DNA from: Corynebacterium propinquum DSM 44285
GTDB taxonomy: Bacteria; Actinomycetota; Actinomycetes; Mycobacteriales; Mycobacteriaceae
Assembly: GCF_000375525.1 (NCBI RefSeq)
Contig: NZ_AQXC01000011.1
Coordinates: 51,128-115,127 of the forward strand
Direction: 5' to 3'
DNA length: 64,000 nt
Shown here: piece after piece, positions 54,529-63,717 of the stretch
Numbering within the stretch: position 1 is the stretch's first letter
Layout: every line of letters begins with the position of its first letter
Position numbers and translations under genes: made by a program
The notes under the pieces: model-generated
Database searches by the model: none
What the model saw: only the letters and a program-made list of their open reading frames with translations
Told to the model about the DNA's origin: nothing

Positions 54529-56043
54529 TTAATCAAGTCCTGCACTTGTAGAACGGCCAGTCTCCAGATCCTGGTCGATCTCTGCCGTCTCACCCTTATA
54601 CCTCGGCAAAGCCAACGTAAATGTGGTGCCTTCACCCAGCTCAGAGCGCAGACTAATTTTGCCGCCGTGGTTCGCGATAACGTGTTTCACGATCGCCAAC
54701 CCCAGCCCCGTGCCGCCGGTCTGCCGCGAACGCGCCTTGTCTACACGGAAAAATCGCTCAAAAACGCGTTCCTGATCCGCAGCAGCGATGCCAATCCCCT
54801 GGTCAGAAACGTGGATGCACACTTCATCCGCAGAGGCCTCCTCCCAGCTGATGGTGACCGGGGTGGCATCTGGGGAATAGTTAATGGCGTTCGAGACCAA
54901 GTTAGATACCGCCGTGACCAACAAGTTCCGATTTCCGGCGACGAAAATCCCGGCCGCAGATGCTTCCCCCTCCGGGGTGCGCAATTCGATGCCATGATTC
55001 TCCGCGGCCATCTGGTTACGCACGATCGCAGCACTGATGACGTCACCGACAGACACCTGCTCGATCTCCGGCAGGGCTTCTGCCCCCTGCAGCTTGGACA
55101 AAGAAATCAGCTCGTTGACCATATCGGCCATACGCGTGGCCTCGCGCTGCAGCTGCTTTCCAAAATGCTCCACGTGTTCGGGATCATCAGGCGATCCCAA
55201 TAACGCCTCCGCCAACAACGCCATGCCACCGACCGGCGTTTTCAGTTCATGCGAGACATTGGCGACGAAATCTCGCCGCGCGGATTCCATACGCACGTTT
55301 TCCGATTCATCTGTGCCGTAGACGATCACAAACCTGTCGTCGACAAGCGTGAGTGGCTTGACCAATGCGCGCACGTTCGAAATCCGATTGCCGGTACGAC
55401 GCTTCGGTATCGCGAGCTCGAGCAGCCGGTTTTCTTTTTCCTCGTCGTCGAAAACGCTCGCAGCCACCTGCCAGACCTGCTTGTCGACGGTCCGAGCATG
55501 CACCAACGCCATGTCGTGCGCCCGCGCGTTCGACAACATGACATCCCCATCACGGTCAAGGACAACAATGCCGGTCGGTGAACTTTGGATCACCAGATGC
55601 AGCATCTGGCCGACGGTCACAACCTGGTTGGATTCCAGCATTGGCGCATGCGCCGCATCCGCCGCCGTCTCCGCATCCGCACTAGCCGCCGCAGCAGTGC
55701 TAGCAGTAGCAGCCACGTTGTCCATCCCCTGGAAAGACTGATGCTGATACTTGTGCTGGTGCGGATACTGCTGGTGGTACTGCTGCTGCGGGTACTGATC
55801 CTCTCCCCACAACTGCGCCTCGCCCGTACGCTGCTGCGCCTGCTCAGACCGATGCGCTCGGGGTGACTTCGACTTCTTCGCTTGGCGCCCGCGACGCTTC
55901 TGCTGCGCGCGTTCGACGAGACGAGCGCCAACGTAGCTGGACTGTCGTGCACGCCAGAAGGCCGCAACCCCAAGCACCAGGATCACGGCGATAACTAGCA
56001 CCGTCACAGCGACGGTGAGCAGGACAATGTGCGCAGTAGTCAC
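54529..56043 (-). CDS. senX3: Sensor histidine kinase SenX3
   Basis: The 504-residue protein has one N-terminal membrane segment (about 5-28), then a His/Gln/Tyr-rich low-complexity stretch (about 70-105), a PAS domain (about 140-245), the HisKA domain with the phospho-His (DFVANVSHELKTPVGGMALL, about 265), and the HATPase domain with VTAVSNLVSNAINYSP, DQGIGIAAADQERVFERFF and GTGLGLAIVKHV. It phosphorylates RegX3. It is longer than M. tuberculosis SenX3 (about 410) because of the low-complexity stretch. GTG start. gpmA lies 5 bases upstream on the same strand. Confidence 0.94.
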   Translation of the reverse strand: MTTAHIVLLTVAVTVLVIAVILVLGVAAFWRARQSSYVGARLVERAQQKRRGRQAKKSKSPRAHRSEQAQQRTGEAQLWGEDQYPQQQYHQQYPHQHKYQHQSFQGMDNVAATASTAAAASADAETAADAAHAPMLESNQVVTVGQMLHLVIQSSPTGIVVLDRDGDVMLSNARAHDMALVHARTVDKQVWQVAASVFDDEEKENRLLELAIPKRRTGNRISNVRALVKPLTLVDDRFVIVYGTDESENVRMESARRDFVANVSHELKTPVGGMALLAEALLGSPDDPEHVEHFGKQLQREATRMADMVNELISLSKLQGAEALPEIEQVSVGDVISAAIVRNQMAAENHGIELRTPEGEASAAGIFVAGNRNLLVTAVSNLVSNAINYSPDATPVTISWEEASADEVCIHVSDQGIGIAAADQERVFERFFRVDKARSRQTGGTGLGLAIVKHVIANHGGKISLRSELGEGTTFTLALPRYKGETAEIDQDLETGRSTSAGLD

Positions 56044-56048
56044 GAGGG

Positions 56049-56855
56049 TTACTTGGCCTGATCCTGGGCAGCCTGATCCTGGCCCGCTTGTCCCTGGTTA
56101 GCCACAGCGTCAGCACCCGCCTGGGCGGCCTCTGGGTCCAGATAATCGCCACCCGGGTTCACGATGGAACCGTCGGCGGCAAATTCGTATACCAGCGGCA
56201 TGCCGGTCGGGATGTTGAGCCCAGCGATGTCTTCATCAGAAATCTGATCCAAGTGCTTGACCAACGCGCGCAGTGAATTTCCGTGCGCAGCCAACAACAC
56301 GGTCTGGCCCTCCCGTAGGCGTGGCAGGATCTCCGATTCGAAGTACGGGATTGCACGGGCCACGACGTCTTTCAAGCACTCGGTGCGGGGCGGGTTTTCC
56401 ACATCTGCATAGCGCGGGTCGCCAGCTTGGGAGTACTGGGAGTCGTCGGCAAGCTCCGGTGGCGGGGTGTCGTAGGAACGACGCCAGGACATGAATTGGT
56501 CCTCGCCGTATTTGTCGCGGGTTTCCGCCTTGTTCAAGCCCTGCAGGGCACCGTAGTGGCGCTCGTTGATGCGCCAGTTCCGCACAACCGGGATCCAGTG
56601 GCGATTAGCCGCAGACAGGGCGATATTTGCCGAACGGATCGCGCGGCGCAGCAGCGAGGTGTACACGATTTCTGGTTTCAACCCGGCAGTGGCAATCAAC
56701 TCACCGGCCCGGCGCGCCTCGTTTTCGCCGCGGGCAGTCAGGTCCACATCCACCCAGCCGGTGAACTGGTTGGATTCGTTCCAGGTGGATTGGCCGTGTC
56801 GCAGCAAGATGAGCTTGCCGTTGGCAGAATTCGGTTCAGAATTAGGTCCAGTCAT
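56049..56855 (-). CDS. gpmA: 2,3-Bisphosphoglycerate-dependent phosphoglycerate mutase
   Basis: From ATG 56855 the protein is 268 residues. Family motifs are [20 protein letters not shown] (catalytic His near residue 22), [30 protein letters not shown] and [19 protein letters not shown] (second His). It interconverts 2- and 3-phosphoglycerate in glycolysis. The C-terminal tail ([20 protein letters not shown]) of about 18 residues is Gln/Ala-rich and unusual. senX3 is 5 bases downstream, so the two genes are likely in one unit. mshA is upstream by 27 bases. Confidence 0.94.
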   Translation of the reverse strand: MTGPNSEPNSANGKLILLRHGQSTWNESNQFTGWVDVDLTARGENEARRAGELIATAGLKPEIVYTSLLRRAIRSANIALSAANRHWIPVVRNWRINERHYGALQGLNKAETRDKYGEDQFMSWRRSYDTPPPELADDSQYSQAGDPRYADVENPPRTECLKDVVARAIPYFESEILPRLREGQTVLLAAHGNSLRALVKHLDQISDEDIAGLNIPTGMPLVYEFAADGSIVNPGGDYLDPEAAQAGADAVANQGQAGQDQAAQDQAK

Positions 56856-56882
56856 AGCTTCTAGCATGCCACGGACAACCCG

Positions 56883-58202
56883 CTAATTGCCGCTGGCTTG
56901 CCGGTTCCGCAGCCCGGATGCACCGTCAGCACTCGCAATCGCATCCTGGAATACCCCTACTAGCCGGTCGGCAGCCGCCGCCCACGAAAACTGCGCAGCA
57001 TGACCCACCGCGGCCTGCCCCATCTGGACGCGGCGTTCGTCGTCGTCCAGCAAATCTGCCAGCGCATCGGCCCAATCGGCAGGGTCGTGCCCGTCGACAA
57101 GCACGCCCGTCTGTCCATCGGCAACGGCAATCGGCAGGCCACCGACCCGCGCGGCCACCACCGGGGTGCCGCACGCTTGCGCCTCCATGGGAACGAGCCC
57201 GAATGATTCGTTGTAACTCGGCACCGCGATCAGGTCGGCAGCTTGATACACCGCCACCAGCTCCTCCGGCGGGCGGGTATCAATGAACCGGATGCACTTG
57301 GCGACGCTCAGTTCACGGGCAAGATTGTGGTAATAATCCGGGCTGGCTGCGCTTCCCGACGGACCACCGCAGATCACCACTCGCAGGCACCGGTCAGGCT
57401 CGCGGCGGAACAGCTCGGCGGTAGCGCGGATGAGCACCTCGGGGCCTTTGAATTTCTGTAAACGGCCAACAAACGCGACAACTTTCGTGTGTAGTGGGAT
57501 ACCGAGTTCGCGTCGGGAGCGCTCTGTGTTGCGGTCTGTGCCCGGGGTAAACAGTTCTAGGTCGGCACCTGGCGGAACCACCACGATCTTGGATGGTTCG
57601 GCATCATAGTGGCCAATGAGGTCGCGGGCTTCTTCGTCGGTGTTGACGACGAGAGTGTCGGCGTTGTCGACAAGTTGCTGTTCACAGATACGGCGGGCCT
57701 CGGATTCGGCGGTATCATCAGCCGAGCGATAGGCGTTTTTCACTGCCGCAAGCGTGTGGGCGGTGTGGACGAGGCTGATGCCCCACAGGTCGCGCAACAA
57801 CCAGCCAACCTGGCCGGAGAGCCAATAGTGGGAGTGGATCGCATCATACGGCGCGTGACAAGGAGCGTAGCCGGTACGGGACTCCTGCTTGGCCACCGGC
57901 TGGGATTCTTTGTTGACGAACTGCACGATGCCCCCGGTAAAAGCAACGAGTTGCGTCGGCAACGATTCTTTTTCGAGCCCGACATAAGGGCCCGCGATGA
58001 TGTTGATCACGCGGAGGTTTTCGGCAAGTTGCATGACCTCCGGCTGGGAGGATCGGGTGGCGCGGGTGAAGATATCGACGCCAATACCCTGGTTCGCGAG
58101 CTGGCGGGCGATATTTAAGACGTAGACGTTCATGCCCCCGGCATCGCCGATTCCCGGCTGCTCGATGGGTGAGGTGTGCATAGAGATCATGGCGATGCGC
58201 AT
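56883..58202 (-). CDS. mshA: D-inositol-3-phosphate glycosyltransferase
   Basis: The 439-residue GT4 enzyme starts [20 protein letters not shown] with [18 protein letters not shown], and has [37 protein letters not shown] and the C-terminal [27 protein letters not shown]. This is MshA, first enzyme of mycothiol synthesis (UDP-GlcNAc plus 1-L-myo-inositol-1-phosphate). ATG start. A palindrome near-identical to that of the aldo/keto reductase lies 50 bases upstream. This is the last core gene; an accessory island starts about 100 bases upstream of it. Confidence 0.95.
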   Translation of the reverse strand: MRIAMISMHTSPIEQPGIGDAGGMNVYVLNIARQLANQGIGVDIFTRATRSSQPEVMQLAENLRVINIIAGPYVGLEKESLPTQLVAFTGGIVQFVNKESQPVAKQESRTGYAPCHAPYDAIHSHYWLSGQVGWLLRDLWGISLVHTAHTLAAVKNAYRSADDTAESEARRICEQQLVDNADTLVVNTDEEARDLIGHYDAEPSKIVVVPPGADLELFTPGTDRNTERSRRELGIPLHTKVVAFVGRLQKFKGPEVLIRATAELFRREPDRCLRVVICGGPSGSAASPDYYHNLARELSVAKCIRFIDTRPPEELVAVYQAADLIAVPSYNESFGLVPMEAQACGTPVVAARVGGLPIAVADGQTGVLVDGHDPADWADALADLLDDDERRVQMGQAAVGHAAQFSWAAAADRLVGVFQDAIASADGASGLRNRQASGN

Positions 58203-58251
58203 ACTTGCATCCTAAAGATACTGGCGTGCTGCAGCAGAACTGGAGCTTATA

Positions 58252-58265
58252 TAGGTCGTGACCTA
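58252..58265. promoter_or_regulatory. Operator-like palindrome upstream of mshA
   Basis: TAGGTCGTGACCTA has half-sites TAGGTC and GACCTA, as in CTAGGTCGCGACCTAG at 24319. It overlaps a TATATA-like box, so it sits where a repressor would act on the mshA promoter. The same half-sites occur upstream of hemE. Confidence 0.5.
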
Positions 58266-58380
58266 AAACGAACCTAGAACAAACCTAGAGCAATAATTCC
58301 AGCGTGACGGACCTGATCCCTGTTTGGTGGACACCTGATACCCAGCCCATTTGCGCTGGGAAGAAAGGTAATCTACCACC

Positions 58381-58665
58381 ATGTCCAGGTATTCCGACGA
58401 GTTTAAACGCGATGCCGTAGCCCTGTACGAAAACAATGAAGACCTCTCGCTGAAGTCAGCATCAGCAGAGCTCGGAATCGACCAGGCATCGCTATATTCC
58501 TGGGTTAAAAAGTACGGCACCGGTAAACGCTCCCGCACGAAAGCGCTACACAATAAAGCTCAAGTGGCCAATGATTCCGAACGCATCCGCCAGCTCGAAA
58601 AAGAAAACGCTCAGCTGCGCGAAGAACGCGATATTCTGGGTAAGGCTGCAAAGTATTTTGCTTAA
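58381..58665 (+). CDS. IS3-family transposase OrfA
   Basis: The 94-residue protein has an N-terminal helix-turn-helix (MSRYSDEFKRDAVALYENN, then ASAELGIDQASLYSWVKKYG) and a C-terminal leucine-zipper-like stretch (RIRQLEKENAQLREERDILGKAAKYFA). This is a normal, complete IS3 OrfA. It is probably without function because orfB is broken. Confidence 0.93.
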   Translation: MSRYSDEFKRDAVALYENNEDLSLKSASAELGIDQASLYSWVKKYGTGKRSRTKALHNKAQVANDSERIRQLEKENAQLREERDILGKAAKYFA

Positions 58666-58669
58666 AGCG

Positions 58670-59580
58670 GACTCACTGGTGACCCGCTTCCAATGTGTCT
58701 ATGACCACCGAACCGAGTATCCGGATCACACGGATGCGCCGCGTGTTACAGCCGAATCATTCCTCGTTCTACAAATGGGTCAGAACCCGCAAAAAACGCA
58801 GGTTAAAGGTACATTCTGACGGTCTTATTGGTGCTAAAATCAGATCCATCTTTGATGATGAGAATGGTCTTTACGTCACTCCAACGCATCGCTGCAACCT
58901 TGAAAGAGGACACGGCGTGTACCCCGGTAAACCACAAAAAAGTCGCACGCATCATCAAAAGCCATGGGGCTCAAAAGGCTTGAGCAAACACCGCCGATGC
59001 ATCACTACCAGACCTAAGCCTGGCCACCGAGTCATGCCAGATTTACTAGGCCACAAATTCACAGCTAACGAGCTAAACCGCGTCTATGTCGGCAATATTA
59101 CTTATCTACCGTGTAAGGGTGGCACAAACATGTATTTGGCCACGGTCATTGACACGTATTCACGTAAACTTGCAGGTTATGCACTTGCCGACCACATGCG
59201 GGTCTCATTGGTTATTGATGCTTTAGACCACGCACACGGTGTGCGCGGCAGCCTTGATGGGGCTGTATTCCACTGACGATCACGGCAGTGTCTATACTTC
59301 ACAGGCGTTTCGGGACCATTGCGCGTCGTTGGGTGTGCGCCAGTCCATGGGAGCAGTAGGAACGAGTGCTGATAACGCCCTAGCAGAATCATTTAACGCC
59401 ACCTTAAAGCGGGAGGTACTGCGTGATGGGAAAGTCTTTGACAATCCGATTACCTGCCGCCAGGAAGTCTTCCGGTGGTGCATGCGCTATAACACGCGCA
59501 GGCGGCACTCCTGGTGCAATCTTGTGGCTCCTGACGTCTTTGAAACCAAAGCTTCGGCTACACTAACTAAATCAGCATAG
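58670..59580 (+). pseudogene. IS3-family transposase OrfB, frameshifted
   Basis: The coding sequence passes through three frames: FQCVYDHRTEYP near 58690, then SSFYKWVRTRKKRR from 58760, with further shifts between 58870 and 58990, the integrase core with NELNRVYVGNITYLP (59065-59110), then DDHGSVYTSQAFRDHCASLGVRQSM from 59272. The first catalytic residue of the DDE triad is Asn (VGNITYL) where IS3 enzymes have Asp. The end (YNTRRRHSWCNLVAPDVFE) is preserved. The gene is dead by both frameshifts and active-site change. Confidence 0.85.
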
Positions 59581-59645
59581 CTAACCCCCGACGTGTCTAC
59601 TCTCCAGGGGCCAGCCCCTAGTCTGGAGCGGTCATTTCATAGAAA

Positions 59646-60611
59646 GTGAGTCATAAATTGTCATTTAATTTCAACAATTCTGTCGACAAATCATTTTTAG
59701 CTTCAGCAGAGAGTAATATTTTCATCTCGATGCTTATTGTCTATATTTTCGCATTAGCTTGCAGTTTGTTTGCGTACTCGAAGGTAGCGCTTGTGCGCAC
59801 TAAGGATAATTCGAATAATTCAAAGCCAACCGATGTGTCGTCTGCGCCTGCAACTTCGCGTTGGTTCCGTTCTAGCTTTTATATCACTATTATTGCACTT
59901 ACTCTTCAGGTTCTTTATCTCATCACAAGGGGACTCTCGGCCGGTAGGCTTCCTTGGGGTAATCTTTTCGAATACACGGTTCTGCTCTCTGGCGTCGCAG
60001 TCGTTTTAATTCTCGGTCAGATTTACTCAAATTTTCGGTATCTTCCTTTACTCCCCTGGGTATTGACTCCGGTAATGGCATTGTTATTTTATGCCGGGAC
60101 CAAGTTGTACATTGATTCTGCTCCCGTGCCCCCTGCGCTTAAGTCAGGTTGGTATTATATTCATGTAACTACCGTTTCTATTGGCGCATCCGTCGCGTTG
60201 GTCTCCGGTGCAGCCTCATTAGTTTTTATTATCCGCTCTTGGTCGCGCTCTGGATCCGCCCCTCAGTTTGTGCGGTTAATTTGCAACCCCTTGCCCTCCC
60301 CTGAGGTTATAGATGGCCTGGCGTACCGAACGTGCATATGGGCCCTTCCAATTTTCGGTCTGGGGATTATCTTCGGCGCTATCTGGGCTGAGGCTGCTTG
60401 GGGACGATTCTGGAATTGGGATCCAAAGGAAACAATGTCTCTAGTGACATGGGTACTTTATGCCGCCTATCTTCACTCCCGGGCTACGCGTTCTGTAGGT
60501 ACGGTTTTTCCTGCGTGGGTCAATGTCCTAGCTTTTGCAACAATGATTTTTAATTTGTTTTTTATCAATCAAGTGGTGTCTGGTTTGCATTCCTATGCGG
60601 GACTTAACTAA
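59646..60611 (+). CDS. Second CcsB-like cytochrome c biogenesis protein
   Basis: The 321-residue protein resembles CcsB at 27.6 kb over its length: same core AEAAWGRFWNWDPKETMSLVTWVLYAAYLHSRA and the same C-terminal VVSGLHSYAGLN. Eight membrane segments. Sequences differ at about half of the positions, so it is not a recent duplicate. Its codons are clearly more AT-rich than those of the core gene, pointing to transfer. It lies just after an IS3 copy, with no ResB or apocytochrome gene nearby. GTG 59646 is the longest start; TTG 59658 is an alternative. The promoter may have been replaced by the IS. Confidence 0.88.
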   Translation: MSHKLSFNFNNSVDKSFLASAESNIFISMLIVYIFALACSLFAYSKVALVRTKDNSNNSKPTDVSSAPATSRWFRSSFYITIIALTLQVLYLITRGLSAGRLPWGNLFEYTVLLSGVAVVLILGQIYSNFRYLPLLPWVLTPVMALLFYAGTKLYIDSAPVPPALKSGWYYIHVTTVSIGASVALVSGAASLVFIIRSWSRSGSAPQFVRLICNPLPSPEVIDGLAYRTCIWALPIFGLGIIFGAIWAEAAWGRFWNWDPKETMSLVTWVLYAAYLHSRATRSVGTVFPAWVNVLAFATMIFNLFFINQVVSGLHSYAGLN

Positions 60612-60652
60612 GTCACATAATTTTCACTTATGAAGTGCCCCGAGTTTTGTTC

Positions 60653-61507
<855 letters not shown>

Positions 61508-61510
61508 TTC

Positions 61511-61823
61511 TTAACGTTTTGGGTCGAGTTCCGATGCGAAAAAAGCTGAGGAGGCCTTCAGCAGCTCATTAGTGTCGCGGAGTGCTTGATTTTCACGGCG
61601 TAGCCTCACGTTTTCCGCAGCCAAGTCTTCAGGAACAGGCTCTGGGATGTTTCCTGCACGACGGGCAGGCTTAAGTCCATTGACGAGCCGTGTGCCATGT
61701 AACTCCCACCTTTGGGGCTACTGCCTGGCACGCGGCCTGCATCGACATATTTTCCGCCAAGATGCGATCTTCTACTAATCGGACAACTCGGTCCTTGGCA
61801 TCCTGGTCAAATTTTTTGGGCAT
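61511..61823 (-). pseudogene. IS3-family transposase OrfA, frameshifted
   Basis: The minus strand encodes MPKKFDQDAKDRVVRLVED and VGVTWHTARQWT, then after a frameshift near 61687 ARRAGNIPEPVPEDLAAENV and the coiled end ELLKASSAFFASELDPKR, with stop at 61511. It is the OrfA partner of the broken orfB just below. Confidence 0.8.
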
Positions 61824-61874
61824 GTTCGAAGATTTTCCCATCTACTCAGACGGAACAAACCCCAGGACACTTCA

Positions 61875-62092
61875 CCATCGCAAAGTCAGGCGTACAGTGG
61901 ATAGACGTATCTCCCTCAAACATTCTCATCAACAACAAACTAGAGATTAAAGCCATAGATTTCGAAATCATTAGTGATGAACGAGGGACCACCTATTATG
62001 GTCTCCATCCTGTTCTTCAAGAGCAAGCTCCTACCCCAAGAGAATTAGTGAGCTTATGGCGCGGAAGTCTATCGGCACTGATCCAAAATTAA
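61875..62092 (+). pseudogene. C-terminal fragment of a kinase-like protein
   Basis: About 72 residues remain. VQWIDVSPSNILINNKLEIKAIDFE has the catalytic-loop Asp and Asn (DVSPSN) and the metal-binding Asp (IDFE) of protein-kinase-like folds, of the sort found in LanKC lanthipeptide synthetases and in aminoglycoside-type kinases. About 50 residues follow to a natural stop. The 5' part, which would hold the ATP-binding lobe, is missing; the IS3 element lies immediately upstream, and the second ccsB gene beyond it, so the rest was deleted. It lies upstream of an MFS gene. Confidence 0.55.
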
Positions 62093-62167
62093 TGACATAG
62101 GACCTGGAGCACATCATGTTCACATTACTGCATCAATAAATCTCATTTGACACACCGCAAGTTGCGG

Positions 62168-62187
62168 CGGGTCAAGAGGTTGACCCG
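62168..62187. promoter_or_regulatory. Hairpin and palindrome between the kinase fragment and the MFS gene
   Basis: CGGGTCAA-GAGG-TTGACCCG is an 8-bp stem with a tetraloop. Just before it (62157-62169) is the palindrome CCGCAAGTTGCGG. No T tract follows, so it may be an operator or an mRNA structure before the MFS gene. No small peptide gene is seen in the 171-base spacer. Confidence 0.4.
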
Positions 62188-62272
62188 TGAGAATTACCCA
62201 TTTCGGAATTCCAACGCTGGGTTCATGCTGCGCGCATGAGCTTTCAGTCGCGGTTGCCAAAGATTGAGAGAC

Positions 62273-63550
62273 ATGATGCAGGATTATAAGACTTCTGATC
62301 AAAAATTTTGGACCATCGTACGCAAGAACCATCCTGACTATCTACGGTGGTTCTTCGCTGATACAGCAAGCGCCTTGGGGGCATCCCTCGTGGCTATCCC
62401 TATTTCACTTGCGAGCTACTACCTCACTGGAAGCCTAAGTCAAGCGGGAGTGATTGGAGCCGCAAGCTCGGCAGGCTCGATGATCATGACGATCCCAGCC
62501 GGGATGATCATCGATCGTTTTAACAAGAAAAAGTTACTTCTCTTCTACGGGCTGAGCCAAATTGGTATCTGGTCAACCTTCTCGCTACTGCTTTACTTGG
62601 GCAAATTCAATTTCCCACTTTTGTTCTTCTTTAGCCTGTTTGCAGGAATGATTACAGGCACGTTCGGAGGCCTGACCAACGCCATTTTGAGATTCATCAT
62701 TCCTGAGAATTTGCTTGTTCAAGCGCAAGGCCGTAACCAAACTCGAGACAACATTATCTGGATGGTCGGACTACCTTTAGGAGGCTTTCTCTACGGTCTA
62801 GCCCCGGTTATTCCCTTTATTGCACAAACGTTGTGTGGGTTGGGTCCGCTTTATGCCTCAAGAACCATCAGTACGGACCTGGGGAAGAAAAACAGTGAGC
62901 AACGGTATTCGTTTAGACAGTTCTGGTCCGATAGTAAATATTCTTTGGCTTGGATTTGGAAATATCCGAGGCTTCGAACAATCTTCAGCATCGATATCTT
63001 CTCCAACTTCGCCAACTTTTTCCTCATCGCGTCCATTGACCTATGGCTGGCATACCTCAAAGTTGATGGTTGGATAATCGGCCTCACCTCAGCCATGTTC
63101 GCCCTTGGAATGATTGTTGGAGGACTTCTTCAAGACCGCCTCATCAAGCAATTGCCAGGAAGAAACATCATCCGAGCAACGATGTTTTGGGAGCTACTGT
63201 GGTATTTGTTGCTTCTTGTATTTTCTCAGTATTGGCCGTTTATCGCAGTTGCAGCATTTTTCATCGTAGTTCCCTCCATTGCGTGCAACTCATATTCCGG
63301 AGGACTGCTTGCGTTATCAGCACCTCCCGAAAAAATAGGAAAATGCTCGGCAGGAGCGCGTCTGATGATGGGATTGCTACCAATCATCGCCTCCGCCAGC
63401 GCGGGTATATTTCTCGCTGCAATTGGTTTTCAGGCAAGCATGGCACTATGCGCTCTGTGCTCGGTTATCTCCTGTTTGATAGCGGCAAGTTCAGTCCTGC
63501 GCACACTGCCTAAAGCATCCGATTTCAATTTGCTCCCCATATGCGAGTAA
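62273..63550 (+). CDS. MFS transporter
   Basis: About 425 residues with twelve membrane segments in two groups of six and the loop motif PAGMIIDRFNKKKLLLFYG (about 82-100) between segments 2 and 3, plus MIVGGLLQDRLIKQLPGR at the matching site in the second half. It is like drug or peptide-export MFS proteins; the substrate is unknown. The longest frame begins at a TTG; ATG 62273 or 62276 is more likely. The composition is more AT-rich than the core. It is complete, but the gene upstream (kinase-like) is truncated. Confidence 0.88.
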   Translation: MMQDYKTSDQKFWTIVRKNHPDYLRWFFADTASALGASLVAIPISLASYYLTGSLSQAGVIGAASSAGSMIMTIPAGMIIDRFNKKKLLLFYGLSQIGIWSTFSLLLYLGKFNFPLLFFFSLFAGMITGTFGGLTNAILRFIIPENLLVQAQGRNQTRDNIIWMVGLPLGGFLYGLAPVIPFIAQTLCGLGPLYASRTISTDLGKKNSEQRYSFRQFWSDSKYSLAWIWKYPRLRTIFSIDIFSNFANFFLIASIDLWLAYLKVDGWIIGLTSAMFALGMIVGGLLQDRLIKQLPGRNIIRATMFWELLWYLLLLVFSQYWPFIAVAAFFIVVPSIACNSYSGGLLALSAPPEKIGKCSAGARLMMGLLPIIASASAGIFLAAIGFQASMALCALCSVISCLIAASSVLRTLPKASDFNLLPICE

Positions 63551-63556
63551 GCCCCA

Positions 63557-63716
63557 AGGGCCTTTGTCACTGACGTGTCTTCTCGACGGATCGCTGGGGA
63601 GGCACTATCGAACTCGATGCGCACTTCAGGCTTTGCTGCTGCAAGCACTCAACCAGGCGATTGTCGCGGCAAAGGAAACAACAGGTCTCATTCACCATTC
63701 GGATCACGGCTTATAG
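63557..63716 (+). pseudogene. IS3-family OrfB fragment
   Basis: The plus strand encodes [27 protein letters not shown] and, after a frame change, [24 protein letters not shown]. These match segments of the orfB of the element at 60.6-61.9 kb ([21 protein letters not shown]). It is a small remnant of a related IS in the opposite direction, cut off by the IS30-like element at about 63717. Confidence 0.75.
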
Positions 63717-63717
63717 G

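Larger units (their letters stand above)
1164..57101. repeat. Dispersed 10-mer CGTCGGCAAG, 30 copies, and its variant CGTCGACAAG, 18 copies
   Basis: By eye I count 30 exact copies on both strands, for example at 1164, 1276, 1389, 8467, 9491, 9572, 10095, 12490, 12526, 17226, 17508, 17911, 18066, 20376, 21721, 23292, 25849, 26368, 27185, 30088, 33444, 34722, 35862, 41755, 42383, 46563, 47972, 50876, 52986 and 56444. Eighteen more copies have A in place of the sixth base (1287, 1944, 2579, 6130, 18147 and others, last at 57092). Nearly all are inside genes. About 0.1 to 0.3 would be expected by chance per exact 10-mer. None lies in the island after 58.2 kb. Confidence 0.8.
58309..59618 (+). mobile_element. 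Decayed IS3-family insertion sequence
   Basis: The ends are imperfect inverted repeats of 26 bases (58309-58334 and 59593-59618, about 18 identical). The element, about 1310 bp, has orfA intact and orfB with several frameshifts. A 6-bp hairpin (CCCAGC, eight-base loop, GCTGGG; 58341-58360) just before orfA may hide its ribosome-binding site from impinging transcripts. I see no clear target duplication. It borders the core at mshA. Confidence 0.85.

Noticed and set aside
58640..58690. A normal programmed frameshift joining orfA and orfB of the first IS3
   Set aside because: A shift there is expected in IS3 elements, but orfB has further shifts downstream, so the element is dead in any case.
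62093..62263. A lanthipeptide precursor gene next to the kinase fragment
   Set aside because: The spacer has no small ORF with a Ser/Cys-rich end and a good start; only a hairpin and a palindrome are seen.
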